From assembly GCA_028023455.1 (NCBI GenBank), contig JAQFVV010000320.1, positions 1-64,000 on the forward strand: 64,000 bases of DNA. The letters run 5' to 3'. The notes under the pieces are model-generated. The model was not told the origin of the DNA. It saw nothing but the letters and a program-made list of their open reading frames with translations, and searched no databases. Below are positions 1 through 13,779 of this stretch, piece after piece; position 1 is the stretch's first letter, and each line of letters opens with the position of its first letter. The translations under genes were made by a program, and so were the position numbers. The stretch comes from Epiperipatus broadwayi. Its lineage: Eukaryota; Onychophora; Udeonychophora; Euonychophora; Peripatidae.

Positions 1-1354
1 GATGTGTGTATCACAAATTGGATTGTATAGCATTTTATAACTCCTAATGTGATCCGTAGAATCCATGTACGATGTGTAGAATAATGAGTATACGAGGTAA
101 TAGCTATAACTGTAGTTAAATTCCATACATGCAATTCTATCCTTTTTGATTAGTTATTATAAGCAATATTAGATTAACGATTTTGCGTGGCTCCCCAAAC
201 ATGAAACAATTTTAAAACATGATACGCAGAATTTAAATGAAAATGTTTTTCATAAAGTTATTAATCTCTACATTTCTCTATCAAAAGTGTTCCAAGTTTA
301 TCACATCCATGCAAGTATTTATTTATCCACGCGTTAATCCAGGAATACTAATTACAGCAATTAATTTATTCATTTTAAACCAACGATACAATTATAAAAT
401 AGCTTTGATTAATTATTTGAAGAATGTTTATTATCCAAATGTTAAACAAATTAACTAGCAAATATTACTGGCATTGTAAAGTTAAATATCAATCAATATT
501 ATATTTTATTAGAATTAAAAAACGGAAATATTAAAATATTTTGATAACTTTAACGTTTTACTTTAACTTAAAATTCTTCTTTTTTAAAAAACAAATTTTC
601 ATATTCATAAAACTTCTGTAATTAAAATACTTATTTAATTTTTCCAAATTGTAGAATAATAAATATTTCAAAACATACCAAAATCTTGTATTTAATTCTT
701 TCAAACTTAAACTGGGAAGCTCCGACATTTTAAAAATGTAATATTGGAAATTATTACCGGTGATTCGATCCACTTGGCCAGCCGACTTGAACAGACTTTT
801 AAATTTAGCAATTCATCTTATAATTAATTACCACTATGTTATATTTACATTTATAGCAAGTTTTGTGGTAATCCGTTTACTTATTAACTATTTTAAAATA
901 AGCTTATCAAATTTACACCATTTGCCTTTACCATTTTCTTTTCTTTTCTCCCTCCAAAAGCAAACTAACAGACGATGTTCCTTAAATTCGCGCTCTTTTT
1001 TTTTACATTGAGACGCATATGTAATTACTGTATTTTTTTTTAATAATTAATTTTAATTGAACAAATGGTTTTTTAATTCAATGGAAATAATAATTTAAGA
1101 TCATTTTAAACAAATAAAAATAAAGTATTATTTTTAATACTATTTTACCAAATTTTAATGTGTTGTCAAATTTTTAAAAAGTTAAACGTTTTGATATGAG
1201 TTAGTATATGGGAAGAAGCAAACTTAAATTTATTAAAATAATATAAGAAAGTAATCTGTTCAAAGTGCAGCTCAAGCCAATCAAATCACCAAAAGAAGAA
1301 AGAGAAATTTTTATACTAGTTACATCAGTTAATATATTTTATACTAAAATATAT
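1..1354. other. AT-rich intergenic DNA, nothing recognised
   Basis: Low-complexity AT-rich sequence. The short open frames here show no domain, no compositional signal and no similarity to known families that I can see. No tRNA, promoter or transposon end was recognised. Confidence 0.6.
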
Positions 1355-1694
1355 GGTTACAATATATATATTACACAATATACCCTATGGATAATTTATG
1401 TTGATCTTGGGTTCTTGTGGTTCACAATTGAGCCACGCAGGTTGGGCTACAAAAACTGTAATGTTATAAATGGAATAGTGGGTGAGGCAATATTATATGT
1501 TCAGATTAAAATATTTATTTAACATATAAGTAGAATTAAATAAACTGAGAAAAACTCTATTATCAGTCAACATGAAAGTAACAGAATTGTTTATGTATGG
1601 CACCCAGAGACAGAGACTCTATTATATCTAATCAATTACAAAATTCAGAAAGTACCAAATATGAGATAAATTAAATGAAGAATCAACCATACCA
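1355..1694. repeat. Dispersed repeat R2, copy 1
   Basis: This segment aligns along its whole length with 23363-23697 in the same orientation. Shared landmarks are the start ACAATATACC, a central GTGAGGCAATATTATATG, the stretch AGTAGAATTAAATAAACTG and the end AAGAATCAACCATAC. Both copies hold an open frame over the first half ending at the same stop (1520-1522 here), and the peptides resemble each other (...TIEP...KNC...GEAILY.QIKI.I). That may simply reflect homology. No TIR, poly-A tail or target duplication was identified, so the class is unknown. Confidence 0.7.
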
Positions 1695-2374
1695 TGAACT
1701 CAAAACAAGCCTACATTAAGATGACATGCTACACATATACAAGTGTCCCATTAGTATCTTCCACTAACATGAGAAATCATCAATATAATTACCATAATAA
1801 ATATGTGATTAAAAGTAGAAATACCCATAATAAAAAGAAAGGCATTGGAATAACAATTAAATAACAAACCTCAAAACACAACTACTCATACTTATAACGT
1901 ACATAGCAAAATGAATAATCAAAAGACCAATACAAACGTATGCATGAGATAAACAGCTAATTTTAAAATTATAATAATAATAGAAATTACACACTGATTT
2001 AATGCAAAATATACAATATATAAAATAGTGACTTTATTCTTATTGATGTCTAAAATATATATATATAAATTCTATACTTCAAACTTCCAGGACACAATGA
2101 CATGAATAAAACCATTTACATACCACCTCTAAATACATGATTATACATGTTAATATACTCCCCCCCCCCCAAAAAAAAAAGAGGTTCACAAATATTGGAA
2201 ATACATAATGTTTAAAACATTTTAATAGTAACATAAAAAAATCTTTAAGCAGCCCCCCTCCCCTGGGTGAAAATAATTTTCACACAGTTGCACATTTGAC
2301 CACTTTCATAATCATATGTTTTGTTTCACTTATTTACAAAATATAAAAATATTCATAATTATATATATTGTAAC
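1695..2374. other. AT-rich DNA with C10-A10 run
   Basis: No gene seen. It contains a homopolymer switch (about ten C followed by about ten A) near 2160 and a C-rich patch near 2253. Long A runs close the segment just before the purine tract. Confidence 0.5.
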
Positions 2375-2617
2375 CAAAAAAAAAAAAAAAAAGGAGAGGG
2401 GGGAAAGGAAAAAGAAAAGTTTAGAAATAGAATTAGAGAGAAAGATGATAATGAAAGAGAGAAGAAAAGATGAAAAGAAATGAAATGAGATAGAAATGAT
2501 ATGTGGTGGAGAGAGATGGAAGGAGAAGAAGAAATAAATGATTTGAAATGGATCAGATGATAGAAGAGATGTGAAAGAGAGATGAGAAATAATATGAAAA
2601 GAAGTGAAATGAGAGAC
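2375..2617 (+). repeat. Strand-asymmetric purine (GA-rich) tract
   Basis: About 240 bases are almost free of C on the + strand and dominated by A and G in irregular GAAA/GAGA/AGGA units, broken by scattered T. It is not a clean tandem repeat. Such polypurine-polypyrimidine tracts are known to be able to adopt triplex (H-DNA) structures, but nothing here proves that. It ends abruptly at GAGACTC near 2617. Confidence 0.7.
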
Positions 2618-5600
2618 TCTTAACGACTTGGCTCAGTGGGATTACAATAAAATTTAAGAAAGGAGATGATGCTTCAGAGATGTACAATCGGATAGAGACC
2701 AAATCCAATACTAGTGCAACTATAACCATTATGGCATATTAATAATCTGCTACTAAACCATACAAAAGATTATTTAAATCATTAATTAATAGTTATTAGA
2801 ATAGCCCTATCACCAGATCACATATACTCTGAATAAGAATAAATGGTACCTTGATTGTGAAAGATTATCTTACTAAATTATATTTAATAAGGCAACAAGA
2901 GTAAACAACCTCAGGGATTTCTAAAAATAAACTCTTGTGCAAAATCAAAATTTAAGTTACCTAATAAATAATTGCTGGGGTGAATAGAACAAATGAGTGA
3001 TATCTTGGCTGACCATAAATAATTACCTTATGGTTCAATCTTAGAATAATAAACAAAATAAATATTAATTCAAAGATTTAATGAATCAATTCAAATTTAA
3101 ATTAATAATGGCATATTATCCAAAATATTATTCGAGCAAAGAAAAGGACAAGGGTAACAAGGGTACTTTTTATGCCTTTCCCATATTCACAGACAACGTA
3201 CTCAAGACCTCAAATGCAGATGGATTAAAATTTTTTGGACATATAAGGTTTGAAGATAATGATAGACAATGTACAGTTAATATAAGATAATGTGCAGCTT
3301 TTAAAATAATAGTAAATAAAAATATTCTTCTGATGTACTAATATTCTTAATCTCATATTGCATAGTCTTTAGTCTGAGAAGACATACTGATAATTTTAAA
3401 ATAAACTTTTAACTAAGCATTTAACTAAGTATCTGATATAAGGCAATTATCTGTTATTGTGATTCAATCTAAGAGCCACTTACTTTAGCATGGCTTTATA
3501 ATTTTAAAACCAATATCACATATATTTAATTAACTTTATGATATATTTGTGAACTTTTGAATTGAAGATTTAATAAACTTTGGAAACTTAAGATTTTGTG
3601 AACTTGGAACCCAAGACAATAATATTTTCATATAAAAGTAAAACAAACAAAACAAAACTTTTTGAAATAATAATTAGTTGGTTTATTAAGAACAATAAGA
3701 AAGTGTTTACAATTTAAATGGAATACAAGCATTGCCAATGTAGCATTGGAACCTATTACAAGCATTTTGACTTTTGAAAACTGTACTTGGTTTACAATAA
3801 TACATAACTTCTTTAGCTACTGTTTTTGAGTATCCCTCTTAAAACTCTTTTACATGTTTATTCTAATAAATAAACTAATAAAATAATATAACTATACATA
3901 ATAGTGGGCAAAGGCTATTCCATACTAGATTTTAATCTCTTTTAAACAATTAGAGATTTCAAAATATTTAACTTTAATTGCAATATCTGAATTTAATAAG
4001 CACAATTCTACTTTTAATTAACATAAGTCATAACACTATTGTGTTATTTAGCAATTAGAATAACACACAACTAGGTCTGTATTTTTAAAACAATAAGCTT
4101 AACAAATGCTAAGCTGAAAAAGCATACTGACATAACTAATATTATAGCCAGTGATATATTTACATCAAATTAAGCTAATTTTAAAATTAAACTAAATTTA
4201 AATACATGGGGCATCCACTCATCAGAGATCATTTATACACTTTTAAATAAATCTTGTCCACATAAAACTATTACCCTCAATGTTTTAAAATTTAAAAAAA
4301 ATGTAACAGACTTACAAATCCAGTGGCGAAACTCTGGATGAAAATATTAAAATTAGTATGTGTGAATTGCCACTTATACCATATGCATAATTTAACATAC
4401 TTAAAAAAATAAATAGAACTTATTGTTGGTTAGCTTGTAGATGATAAAACTATCATATGTATACAAATCAAACATTGATATACCTATAGCATTAAAATAG
4501 CTATCACTACCTGAAGAAACAAAGTTTCTCAAACAAACATATCTTGTCATCACTAATCTAAAACAAATACAACATCACCTACTGTGGTGGAATTAGCATT
4601 AAGTTATCATGAATGATAGGCTAAAATATAAAAATAAATAATAGGCTCCTCATAGCTGGAAAAGAATGTGGTGACTTTCAAATAAACAACAACTTAACTT
4701 TGAGGTAGAAACTAAGATGCCTGGACCTTATCTACAGTGAACCAAGAATAGGAAAGACACACCAGGAAAGCACAATAGTCTCTCATGGGATTTCCAATGC
4801 TTGTAAATGTGATCATCACTACTGAAAAAAAAATACAATACAATAACCCTCTATGGGCACAAGCACTATCAATTAATAGAAATACAATACAATAAGGATG
4901 GAGGACCTTATCTACTCCATAAAGCATACTCAAAATATTAACTAAGCCTAACTTTATGAGGCTAAAAAATACTAACTAATGACAAGATATAGACTTTACC
5001 TGAATTAACTAAATTATTCCTAAGAAGTTTAAAAATACAAAATATATATTCAATGTTCGAACCAACAAAGCAAACTGTGTCAAACGACTACTATAGGAAA
5101 TACTTTAAAATTAAATGCATATCAAATTCTAGGCAAGGCACAATGCACACATAATAAAATATTTAATACTAAAATATAGTGACTAGTGGACTTTTAAAAG
5201 ATTGCAAATTAAATGTGAGAATATTAATTCTCCATGCATATAAAAAAAAATTATTTGCAGTTATTATTAATATAGCGTTCATAAAACAAATGAATGGAAA
5301 TTCTGTGATAAACTTCTTTGGTAGATTTAAAATGAAACTGAGTGAAACACCCCCCCCCTATAATAAACTAAGACTGTGATATTTAATTCTCTATAAATGA
5401 AATTATCAAATAGAAACTAACTTGTGAAATGCTTAATAAATAAAATAAACTTTACCTGAGAATGGCAAAATATTTGCTCATTCTAATAAACCCATTAAGT
5501 TTTAAAATTGTAACCCTAGTTTACCTTGTATATTTATGCAAAAAGTGTTACACAAAATATATAGCATAAATATTTTTATGATTTCATTTTTTTTAAGACC

Positions 5601-8600
5601 AATAAAACGGACAATAAAAAATAATAATACAATAACTCAGTTTCATATTTCAGCTCTGTAATGGTTTTTCCGTTTAAAATATGTAGATAATTTATTCAGG
5701 CTAATTTATCTATCCGAGTTTGAAGCTTCAGTCAAAACATTTATAAAATATGGCAATGATTTTCAAAATGAAAATGTTCAATAGTTCCTTAAGAATACTT
5801 TCATTTTTTTTCTTAAAGATAATTCTAAATACTTAAATAATAAGAATAAGCCGGCATTGAAAAAAAAAATTCTTCAGCTGAGGACATTTTTATTTATAGA
5901 ATCCTGGGTTCAAATACATAATAATAATAATATATAACTTTATTTAAATTTTATTATTCTCTTTTAGGCAAACACATTTTTTAAATACAGCTTTTTTTTA
6001 AAAATATTTTTTTATATAATATTTCAAGATGTGTTTTATTTTAACAAATTTCCTTTTACTATTTTAAACACAAGAGTAGACTTCTTTTATAATTAAAGAC
6101 ATTCCTCAGTTTATGAGCTAAGATTAACTGTCACAAAGTTACTTATAAGTAATGGCAAATATAACAATTTACTATGTATTTGACAGATATGAGTTCATTA
6201 TTAATATTTGTAGATTATTTTGAAGTTTTGTTTCCAAATAACTTCTTTTTCCTACTGCTGGGCATAAAACAAGTATTATTATTTTAAAATACATATTTTC
6301 ATCTGTTTGCATTTAGCTAAAACAAATTATTTCCACTTCAGGTCAAGGTATAAGTAATAACTTTTTAATTAATCATTATTTGTAAGTTCATCCTTAATTA
6401 AATGTAGCTTAAAATATTTTTGTCCAACACTTTCCAGAATAAGATAATTACTATCTCATATACAATAAATTTTAAAGTTGGACACTAGGAAAAATCTATA
6501 TTCAATTATAAAATGCTTAGCAAATAAAGTTCATTCTTCTTTAACTTAATGTAATATATTTTCTTTTCTAAATTTATTTTTAGAAATAAGCATTATTCTG
6601 GTAAGAGCATATTTAAATGTAGATATCAGGTATTAATAATGAAGTATCAAATTTAAAGACAATTCTAATTTACAAGGAAGCTAATGCATTTTCATTATAA
6701 TATTTTTAAATTATGAATGTCTTTTAATTTTTTCTTTTTTTTTTCTCGCATATATTTTTAATTTAACAGGATAAATACTGAGTATTCTATAGCTAAAATA
6801 GTTCAGTGCAACAGAGTGTTTAGCTATATAAATAATTAATAATTTATACTTTAATTTTACTTTCACCTTCAAATAAACAAAAACAAATAGATAAAAGGCA
6901 CATGAGATAAGAGACGCTAAATTTTCTCCAAACATTTTTTATTGCTATAATTTCATGTTCCAACTGAAATTTGAATATCAGAAAACAGTTACCTTTTAAA
7001 ATTCAGCCATTCATTACTGCAAGACAATTTTAAATAGTTGTTTTAAAAACATACTTTTACTTTTTAAGTAAGATAATAAAGTTTTAAAGAAAATTACAAC
7101 TTTTTATTGAAGAAAAATTTAGAATTCAGCCATATGCAGAAACAAAATAAGTAAGCCCCTGAATAAATCCTGGATTTCTATTTATATCTGATAATCTCTA
7201 ATACTCCCACTTTTGTATGTCAATTGGCTTGAAAACCAATGAAGTTATTTTTTTATTAAACTTTAACATTCTTGACAGATCAGCTGTGAAATCGATCTAC
7301 TGATGTAATTGATCTAATTATACCAAATCACGTGACTCAACAGCTGCAAAGTCAAAAGTTCATTATTAACAAATATTATGTAATATTCTTAAATAATATT
7401 TTATAAAACACAATAGCAATAAATATAAAATTCAGAGCTATCCCTCTTTATTAAACTTTTAATATTTAATTTCAATAATTTTATTCATTCATTTGTTGTT
7501 TTTTTTTTAATCAATATTAGAATTAAATTATTTTTTTATTTTTATGTTTACATGTCTTTCTTGCATGCACATACATATTCTAACATATGGGTGACCTATA
7601 AACATGAACTCACACTAATTGTTTAAAAGAAAACTACAAAAATAAAAATATTAATGAATATTTAATTCAAAATAACTTTATAAGTGAAATGCTAATCTAA
7701 ATTACATCTAATAAGTATTACTATACTGTTTTAATAAAAATTTACAGTTTATTTTTAAACTTATTATTTAATACTATTTATTCCAATTTATTTACAATAT
7801 CTAATTATTATAATTTAGACATTAAAATGAATTACACAATACTTACTTTAAAATACATTTAATATTATTTATCAACTCACAACTATTTCTGATATTTCCT
7901 TTAATTCAAATTATTGTCTGACATCCCTTATCAAACTAACTCATATATACTATTGAAATATTTAGACATAATCCCATAATATTTAATAATTATTACAATA
8001 CTATATAAGATTATCCTATTTTATTTATTAGCTAAGTTAACTTCCATTTTTATCTTTATTATTTTTTAAAAATCTGAAAATTTCAAACAAAAGGTTAAGC
8101 TAAGATAACCTCGGGCACCTATTGGAACCAAGTGAAACTTCACATAGGTACAATATATATCTTCAGTAGAGAATTTCCATAATAAATTTATGTTAGATAA
8201 ATAATGCAGTAGGATAATGATTTCTTTTGAAAGATTTTTAGAATCGTGTTGATCTTATAATGGCAGGAACTTTTATTACTTCACAAAAATTAAAGTAATC
8301 ATTTAAAGTAAAGAAAGAAATTGAATATGTTCCCCTGTAAAAACATACATATTGTAACCAACCACTGGGGTGGACTTTTACACAAAGTTATAAATCAGTC
8401 ATTTTAATGATGCATACAAAATTTAAGCCCTTGTTATGTCAATCATCAATAATAAATAAATAAATACATTTTCCTAGAGCTCGGAAAGAAGGACTAAAAT
8501 ATGCACAGACGTTTTCTTTTTAATGCTTAAATACTACCCTTTTAAATCATAAGCATATAGCCCTTTTAATATTTTTTACCTATAACATTTAATTTGAATT

Positions 8601-9715
8601 AAGAGTAGAGACACCTCCCAACTCAAATCAAAATATCCAATCCACCCATAGTAATTCTATTAGCCTGATAACAAAATGAAATGCTAATCTAGCTCAGCCT
8701 TCTTTTAAATTATTCATTTGCAAAATAAATAAATAATCTTAATAAAAGAAATCTTATTTATAAGAGATTTATACATCTATTCAACAAATAAGCAAACAAT
8801 GCAAAACTTCCAAGAAATATAATAGATTTTATTAATCGACATTATAAATGTTTTAATAAATATCAAAGATTAACACAATCAAATTGCTAAAATTTAAACT
8901 ATTCGATTATCATTTAACATATATCATGACTTAGATAATTGTAGACCTTTAGACTTCCATTACATAAATAATAAATTATTAAGACAACATTTAACAAACA
9001 ATAATGCACTATATATTAAATAGCATATAACATTTAACAACAATAATAGCATTTTACTTCTTATAACAAATGGATTTAAAATATTTTATAGTTAATATAA
9101 AATTTCAATTTCCATTTCTAATATGTCTATTATATAATAATCAAAATAATCATAATAAATCCCAAATTTTCTTTTAAATGTATTTAACTAATATAAATAC
9201 CAAAAAAATTGAAATAAATAACAATAACAACAACTAACAACAACATATATATAAAATTTCCATATCAAAGCCAAATCAAAGATTTTTTTTAAAAAACAAT
9301 AATGACACTTTCATTGAAATGATGGATCTTTCCAAACTTTACAACATCCTCTCACTATCAAAAAAAAATTGTATATAAGCAACTACATATGACAATGGTA
9401 ACAGTAACTTCTAAATTAATGATACATTTTCCCTTTAACTAGTTATGGGTGGTCTTTCCCATTTAAATGAACATTTCAATAATAAAAACATGGTAATAAA
9501 TAAATAGAAATTCTAAAACATATATACAAAAGCACAAAATTCTAAGCACCTGTGGTTCCCCCCCCCCCAAATATATATATATGGTTCTCAAACTTATCAT
9601 AAGACATTTAATCATGGTTGGTACCAGGAACTTCTACTTTTGCCAAGAGCATCAACATAAATTATCCTAGAATATAAAATAGATGTAGAAAGTTTTAGAG
9701 CCAAAATACTGCTGG
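2618..9715. other. Long AT-rich stretch without recognisable genes
   Basis: Roughly 7 kb in which none of the short open frames shows a domain, motif or neighbour-supported function. There are many A and T runs, C-runs at about 5350 and 9560, and AT dinucleotide tracts. A sequence resembling a tRNA A-box (TGGCTCAGTGGG) at about 2628 has no clear B-box partner. Old, unrecognisable transposon sequence is likely but cannot be demonstrated. Confidence 0.5.
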
Positions 9716-9899
9716 TCATTCATAAGACACTGATCGAAGGCTTCTAGCATTATACATTCCCTTCAGACCATCAGCTGTACAAATCATATAAGCATTTAAC
9801 CCCACTTTCTTTTTAATTCTGTATGACCCTTTATAAATATTAAAGAATTTCTTAAATTGGTGCTCCTGTGGATGACTAATATGGGGTACAAACTGACAT
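9716..9899 (-). pseudogene. LTR-retrotransposon integrase C-terminal (GPY/F-like) fragment
   Basis: On the minus strand about 60 codons are open, ending at a TGA at 9716-9718. The peptide contains HQFKKFF, then YKGSYRIKKKVGLNAYMI, then GMYNARSL. This fits the GPY/F module at the end of many Ty3/gypsy integrases, which has a Y.GPY.I core, an NAY motif and a downstream G..N...L. The P of GPY is S here. A gag remnant of the same kind lies upstream on the same strand (12236-12840), so both may be ends of one decayed element. The catalytic DDE part is not recognisable. The assignment rests on a short motif match. Confidence 0.4.
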
Positions 9900-10251
9900 C
9901 AAATATATGCAATAATTTATCATTCAATAATTTACATCCTCAGTTTATACTCATTGATCCCTTTCACCAGGCCAAAACTATCTTAACCAGTGCAAAATAA
10001 CAATAACAAAATGTCATAACTAGAACAACTCAACAAACAAGGGTTTACAATGTCATAGAACTACCTTCCAATAACACAGAACTTGAAGTTGGAAAATGTT
10101 TCTAGGCAGAGAACAAAAAACAATGTGGGTCATATGATTCGGATATTTCAAAGCCAAATTAAAATTACTATGCTCTCTAGATAAGCTATAAATAAAGTAG
10201 TTAACTCTTAAGAAATTTAAGAATATAGACTCTAGATAATAAATAAAGCTA

Positions 10252-10959
10252 TTATAAACAATGGTTTCTAACTCTATTCCTCTTAAATGTCATCATTATA
10301 CTTCCGATCATTTTTGTTTTGGTACGATATTTATAATACAAGTCAGGTCCATCACAGCAATGGTATGAATTCCCATTGGACCATTTAGTCTCTAATCTAC
10401 CTAAGAATATAGCTTCTGCATACCACACACTACTATAATGATCCTGTTCCTTATAAAGTAAAGTCTCATAGTTGGAATAATTCATCACATCTTGACAAAA
10501 TTCCCTACTCTCAATATTTGTATAGTCATATATCAAGCACCTTGCATTGGCTCTGCCATCATTGATTATAGAATAACAATAACTAAATCTATGCATAATT
10601 TCTTGCTTTTCAGATATTTTGTTACAGTGATACATACTTGTGTAAAAATCTTTTGCATCCAAGTTATATAAATACACGTAATTTATAAACTTCTTATGAA
10701 GACCTACTTCAAATAATAGTTGAGCATCTCCTTCAATCTTATAATTCCTTCTATCAAAGTCAAGGTTATTACTTTCAAGATCATTGTATAATGACAACTT
10801 GCTAAAATATTTTTGACTTATCATGGCACTTTCTTCAAAAAAGTATTTGACCATATTATTCTCACAAAACTTAATTTTAGATAGCAGTTTTGTGCTTCCA
10901 ATTATTTTAAACATCTCTTTGTCATTAGAATTGATACATTTATAGCCAAGCACCATCAA
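10252..10959 (-). CDS. Unrecognised 235-codon ORF, possibly retroelement-derived
   Basis: This is one of the longest uninterrupted frames in the window and the longest without an assignment. The translation is rich in Y, N, K and C, with a CHCC-like cluster near the C-terminus (YHCCDGPD). Amino-acid usage looks protein-like (mixed charged and hydrophobic blocks such as GDAQLLFEVGL) rather than a translation of low-complexity DNA. The other two minus-strand frames are broken. I see no signal peptide, membrane segment or known domain. It sits between gag and integrase-like fragments on the same strand, so it may be part of a decayed LTR element or an insert in it. Just upstream (10985-11427) broken frames encode a lysine/glutamate-rich coiled-coil stretch that may once have been its N-terminus. 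The first ATG of the open frame was taken as start. The true start could be further upstream across frameshifts. Confidence 0.4.
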   Translation of the reverse strand: MMVLGYKCINSNDKEMFKIIGSTKLLSKIKFCENNMVKYFFEESAMISQKYFSKLSLYNDLESNNLDFDRRNYKIEGDAQLLFEVGLHKKFINYVYLYNLDAKDFYTSMYHCNKISEKQEIMHRFSYCYSIINDGRANARCLIYDYTNIESREFCQDVMNYSNYETLLYKEQDHYSSVWYAEAIFLGRLETKWSNGNSYHCCDGPDLYYKYRTKTKMIGSIMMTFKRNRVRNHCL

Positions 10960-10984
10960 ACTTCTGAACTTTTTATTTCCATAT

Positions 10985-11427
10985 AAATATATTAGTTTTA
11001 TAAATATTAGTGAAACAAGGTGGATCTTTAACTAAAGAAAGCCTATCACTATTCTTTTTATCTTTAATCTCTTCAAACTCAAAATTATCATCTAAGGTCT
11101 TACAAACTATGATCTGTAACTTTTATACTTCTATCAAAATTCTTTATCATCAATTGATGAAGGCTTTACTTTTTTTCTATATTTAATGATTTCTTCAGCA
11201 AATTTGATTTCTAGATCTACTATCCTCTAGTGTTTTCAATTCAGTACTCATTTTATCAGAGTTAACCTTTAATTCTCTTAATTCATTAGAGTTAGCTTTC
11301 AACTTGGTTTTTATTTCACTAGAATTAGCCTCTATTTTATCCATTTTATCAGCCATTTTTTTATCATCACCACTAATTCCTACAAACTAATGCTAGCACC
11401 ACCTAATATTTTATTAGCATTATCCAT
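10985..11427 (-). pseudogene. Broken coiled-coil reading frame upstream of the 235-codon ORF
   Basis: From an ATG at 11427-11425 (MDNANKILGGASI) the frame hits a TAG. One frame over, a heptad-like stretch (MADKMDKIEANSSEIKTKLK, then a second similar block) runs for about 60 residues. It is followed by another frame change (KFAEEIIKYRKK), and further frames lead towards the start of the ORF at 10959. N-terminal coiled coils are common in gag proteins of gypsy-type elements, but this is too decayed to assign. At least three frame breaks or stops are visible. Confidence 0.35.
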
Positions 11428-12235
11428 AGTTATTTTAAAACAACAATAATACTATACCCTCAAAAAATTAATATGTATTTTATGCAATAATTGTTACAAT
11501 CTGATTCTAGTCATCCCCTCACCATTCTAAAATGAAAATTATCACCCAAGCAAAATGCAAACAAACTGATCCTAATTATGAATTATATTTGTCCCAAAGA
11601 TCAAGATTTCAATTTCATTGAGGTCATAAGCATCACATTTTATGAAAAATGTCATCCAACACTACAGCATTATTAAGCATAAAAAAATATTAGAGTGATA
11701 TTTGAAATTACTTTACCTAAAAAATTTTTTTTTACCTATGTATGCTAATAATACCACTACATCCACATAATACTGAGATGTGGAGATTTCAACATTTAAA
11801 GTCAAAATATCACACTATAATATTAATATGTTCTAAACATACTGAAAATGCCCATATGTGCTAAATAAGCCTACATTTAGATAAGTTAACTATATGGTGA
11901 AATAATTTCCTTCCTTAAGGGAATAGTGATCATCTATTAATTTTATATTTTGAATAGCAACTCTAACCTGTCATAGACTAATCCACCATTATACTAAGGA
12001 ATCCTAATGCAAAAGAAATTTCTTTGAAATTGAAATCTTACATCCTCTTACTATGTGACTCCAGTTTCTATTAATTGTTCACTTTTCAAGCCCCTTAGTT
12101 GTTGATGCCAATTGTAATGGTAACTATATTCCATTGTAATTTATCTCACATCTTGGCTTATTTTTTATCGAAGTCTTGAGTTGGGAAGCTAATTGTAATA
12201 AAAAGTATATGTATAAAAAAAATAAACTAGCCCAA

Positions 12236-12840
12236 TCATTGGATGTTAATTATAATGGACTTAATTTTAGACAATTTTTTGCTTATGATTTTACAAACAT
12301 CTGTTTGCGATTTGCTATTATTTTTGAACTCTGCAAATTTATAAGATTTCTCAAGCATGAGTTTATAAGCTACCCCACATTTTATAGCCTCTATATAATT
12401 TAAATAGCTAATGGCCAATAATTGTTGGTGTAAACTATCATTACACATACCAGTAAGCAATTGTTTTAGCAGAGCTTCTTCAAGGAAAGATCTATAGATG
12501 CAATTTTTGCTAAATTATGTAGAGCATTATCATAATCTTTTATACTTTCATCCCAACCTTGGTTCCTAGTTCGGAATTGCAGTCTACCAACATGCCTCAA
12601 GGGTGGGGGTTAAAATGTTTTGCCAAATGCTCTTTAACTTGATAGTATAAACATTCTTCAGGAGTTAGAGGTTCTGTGAGCCTGTTGGCTATCTCAATAA
12701 CTTCTTTCCTAGCAAAGCATAATAATAAAGCAATCTTATATTTATCATCTTTAACTTTATTAATGAATAAGTATTTTTTCTATATGTTGGACATACAGAA
12801 GTCAATTATTTGCCTCACTGATGTCAAATTCACTGATTGC
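12236..12840 (-). pseudogene. Ty3/gypsy-type gag remnant
   Basis: Minus-strand frames, broken by at least one stop and several frameshifts, give a recognisable gag matrix/capsid pattern. It starts with EFDISEANNW-like residues (a TGA at the W position) and LYVQHIEK. It continues with IALLLCFARKEVIEIANRL, LTPEECLYYQVKEHLAKHFNP and GRLQFRTRNQGWDESIKDY, and ends with LTGMCNDSLHQQLLAISYLN. This matches the usual gag order: F/W start, a YxxLKxxLxxHFxP box, an RxQFxxRxQxxxESxxxY box and an LxxGLxxxxxQxxLL box. A zinc knuckle is not recognisable downstream. It is a dead fragment; matching LTRs were not found. Confidence 0.65.
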
Positions 12841-13779
12841 TACTTGCATTGCCTAGTCTTTTACCTAAATTTAACTATTCTTTTTAATTAATGGTTCAAT
12901 TTAAGACTTTGACTGTGCCAATTGCTATGTCTAGATGATTTAAAGACTGTACTTCCCATGAGTACAAATCAATACTAACAGTTAATATTTAAATAATTAT
13001 TTCCTTATGATTCTTATAGCATTTAATTATTTACACACACATATATACAATAATTAACATAAGGCTTGAAGGTATACACAAATAATAATTAAGATCAATA
13101 CGACCTTTAAGTGTCCTATCTGAATGTTCTCACATTTGGAGGTCAGCTCTTTTCCAAGATAAATGTCCATGTGCATAGATGAAGCTCTAAGGAATGAGTG
13201 TTATCTTTCTGTCTTTAATTAATTAGTTATTTTTTTAGATTGTTGTTTATGTTATAAAGGAAATCTAACTTGAATTCCTTTGTTTTATTTCATTAATGAC
13301 ATTGTACTCTCATTAATTAGACTATTATCATTTTAAAAAATAATCTTTTTCTAATCTTCAAATTATAAATCTTTTACTTATTAATTTTAAAAGAATGAGT
13401 TTTTTAAAATTCTTTAACTTATAACTTTTTATCATGGTAGTTTTATACTTACATGTGTATGTACATTTAAACATTTACATGCATATCAGGAAAGAAAAAA
13501 AAATAACATTTTCAACAGATTAATTTATAAAAGTTAGGGTTAACTTCTTAAAATCAGTGATTGGGAAGATATCAACCTTGGTATTAATATATTCTCAAAG
13601 AAATAAAAATGCAACTATATAACTTTAAGTATACAAAATAGAGCATTTAAGGCAATCAATTAAGTTAACAAAGATAATACCAGCTACCCTTTTGGAATTT
13701 ATAATAATAAAATTTTTTAGATACTATATCATACCTGTATTTATTTTTTCTGCAAAATAAATGATTACAATATATATAT
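12841..13779. other. AT-rich DNA, nothing recognised
   Basis: No gene or transposon end recognised. The segment ends in the AT microsatellite that receives the solo LTR starting at 13780. Confidence 0.5.

Noticed and set aside
2625-2700. Possible tRNA-derived SINE (TGGCTCAGTGGG)
   Set aside because: No acceptable B-box, no tail and no second copy were seen in the window.
4700-4935. 73-codon minus-strand frame with hydrophobic stretches
   Set aside because: No recognisable domain, and hydrophobic residues are expected from AT-rich sequence; no neighbour support.
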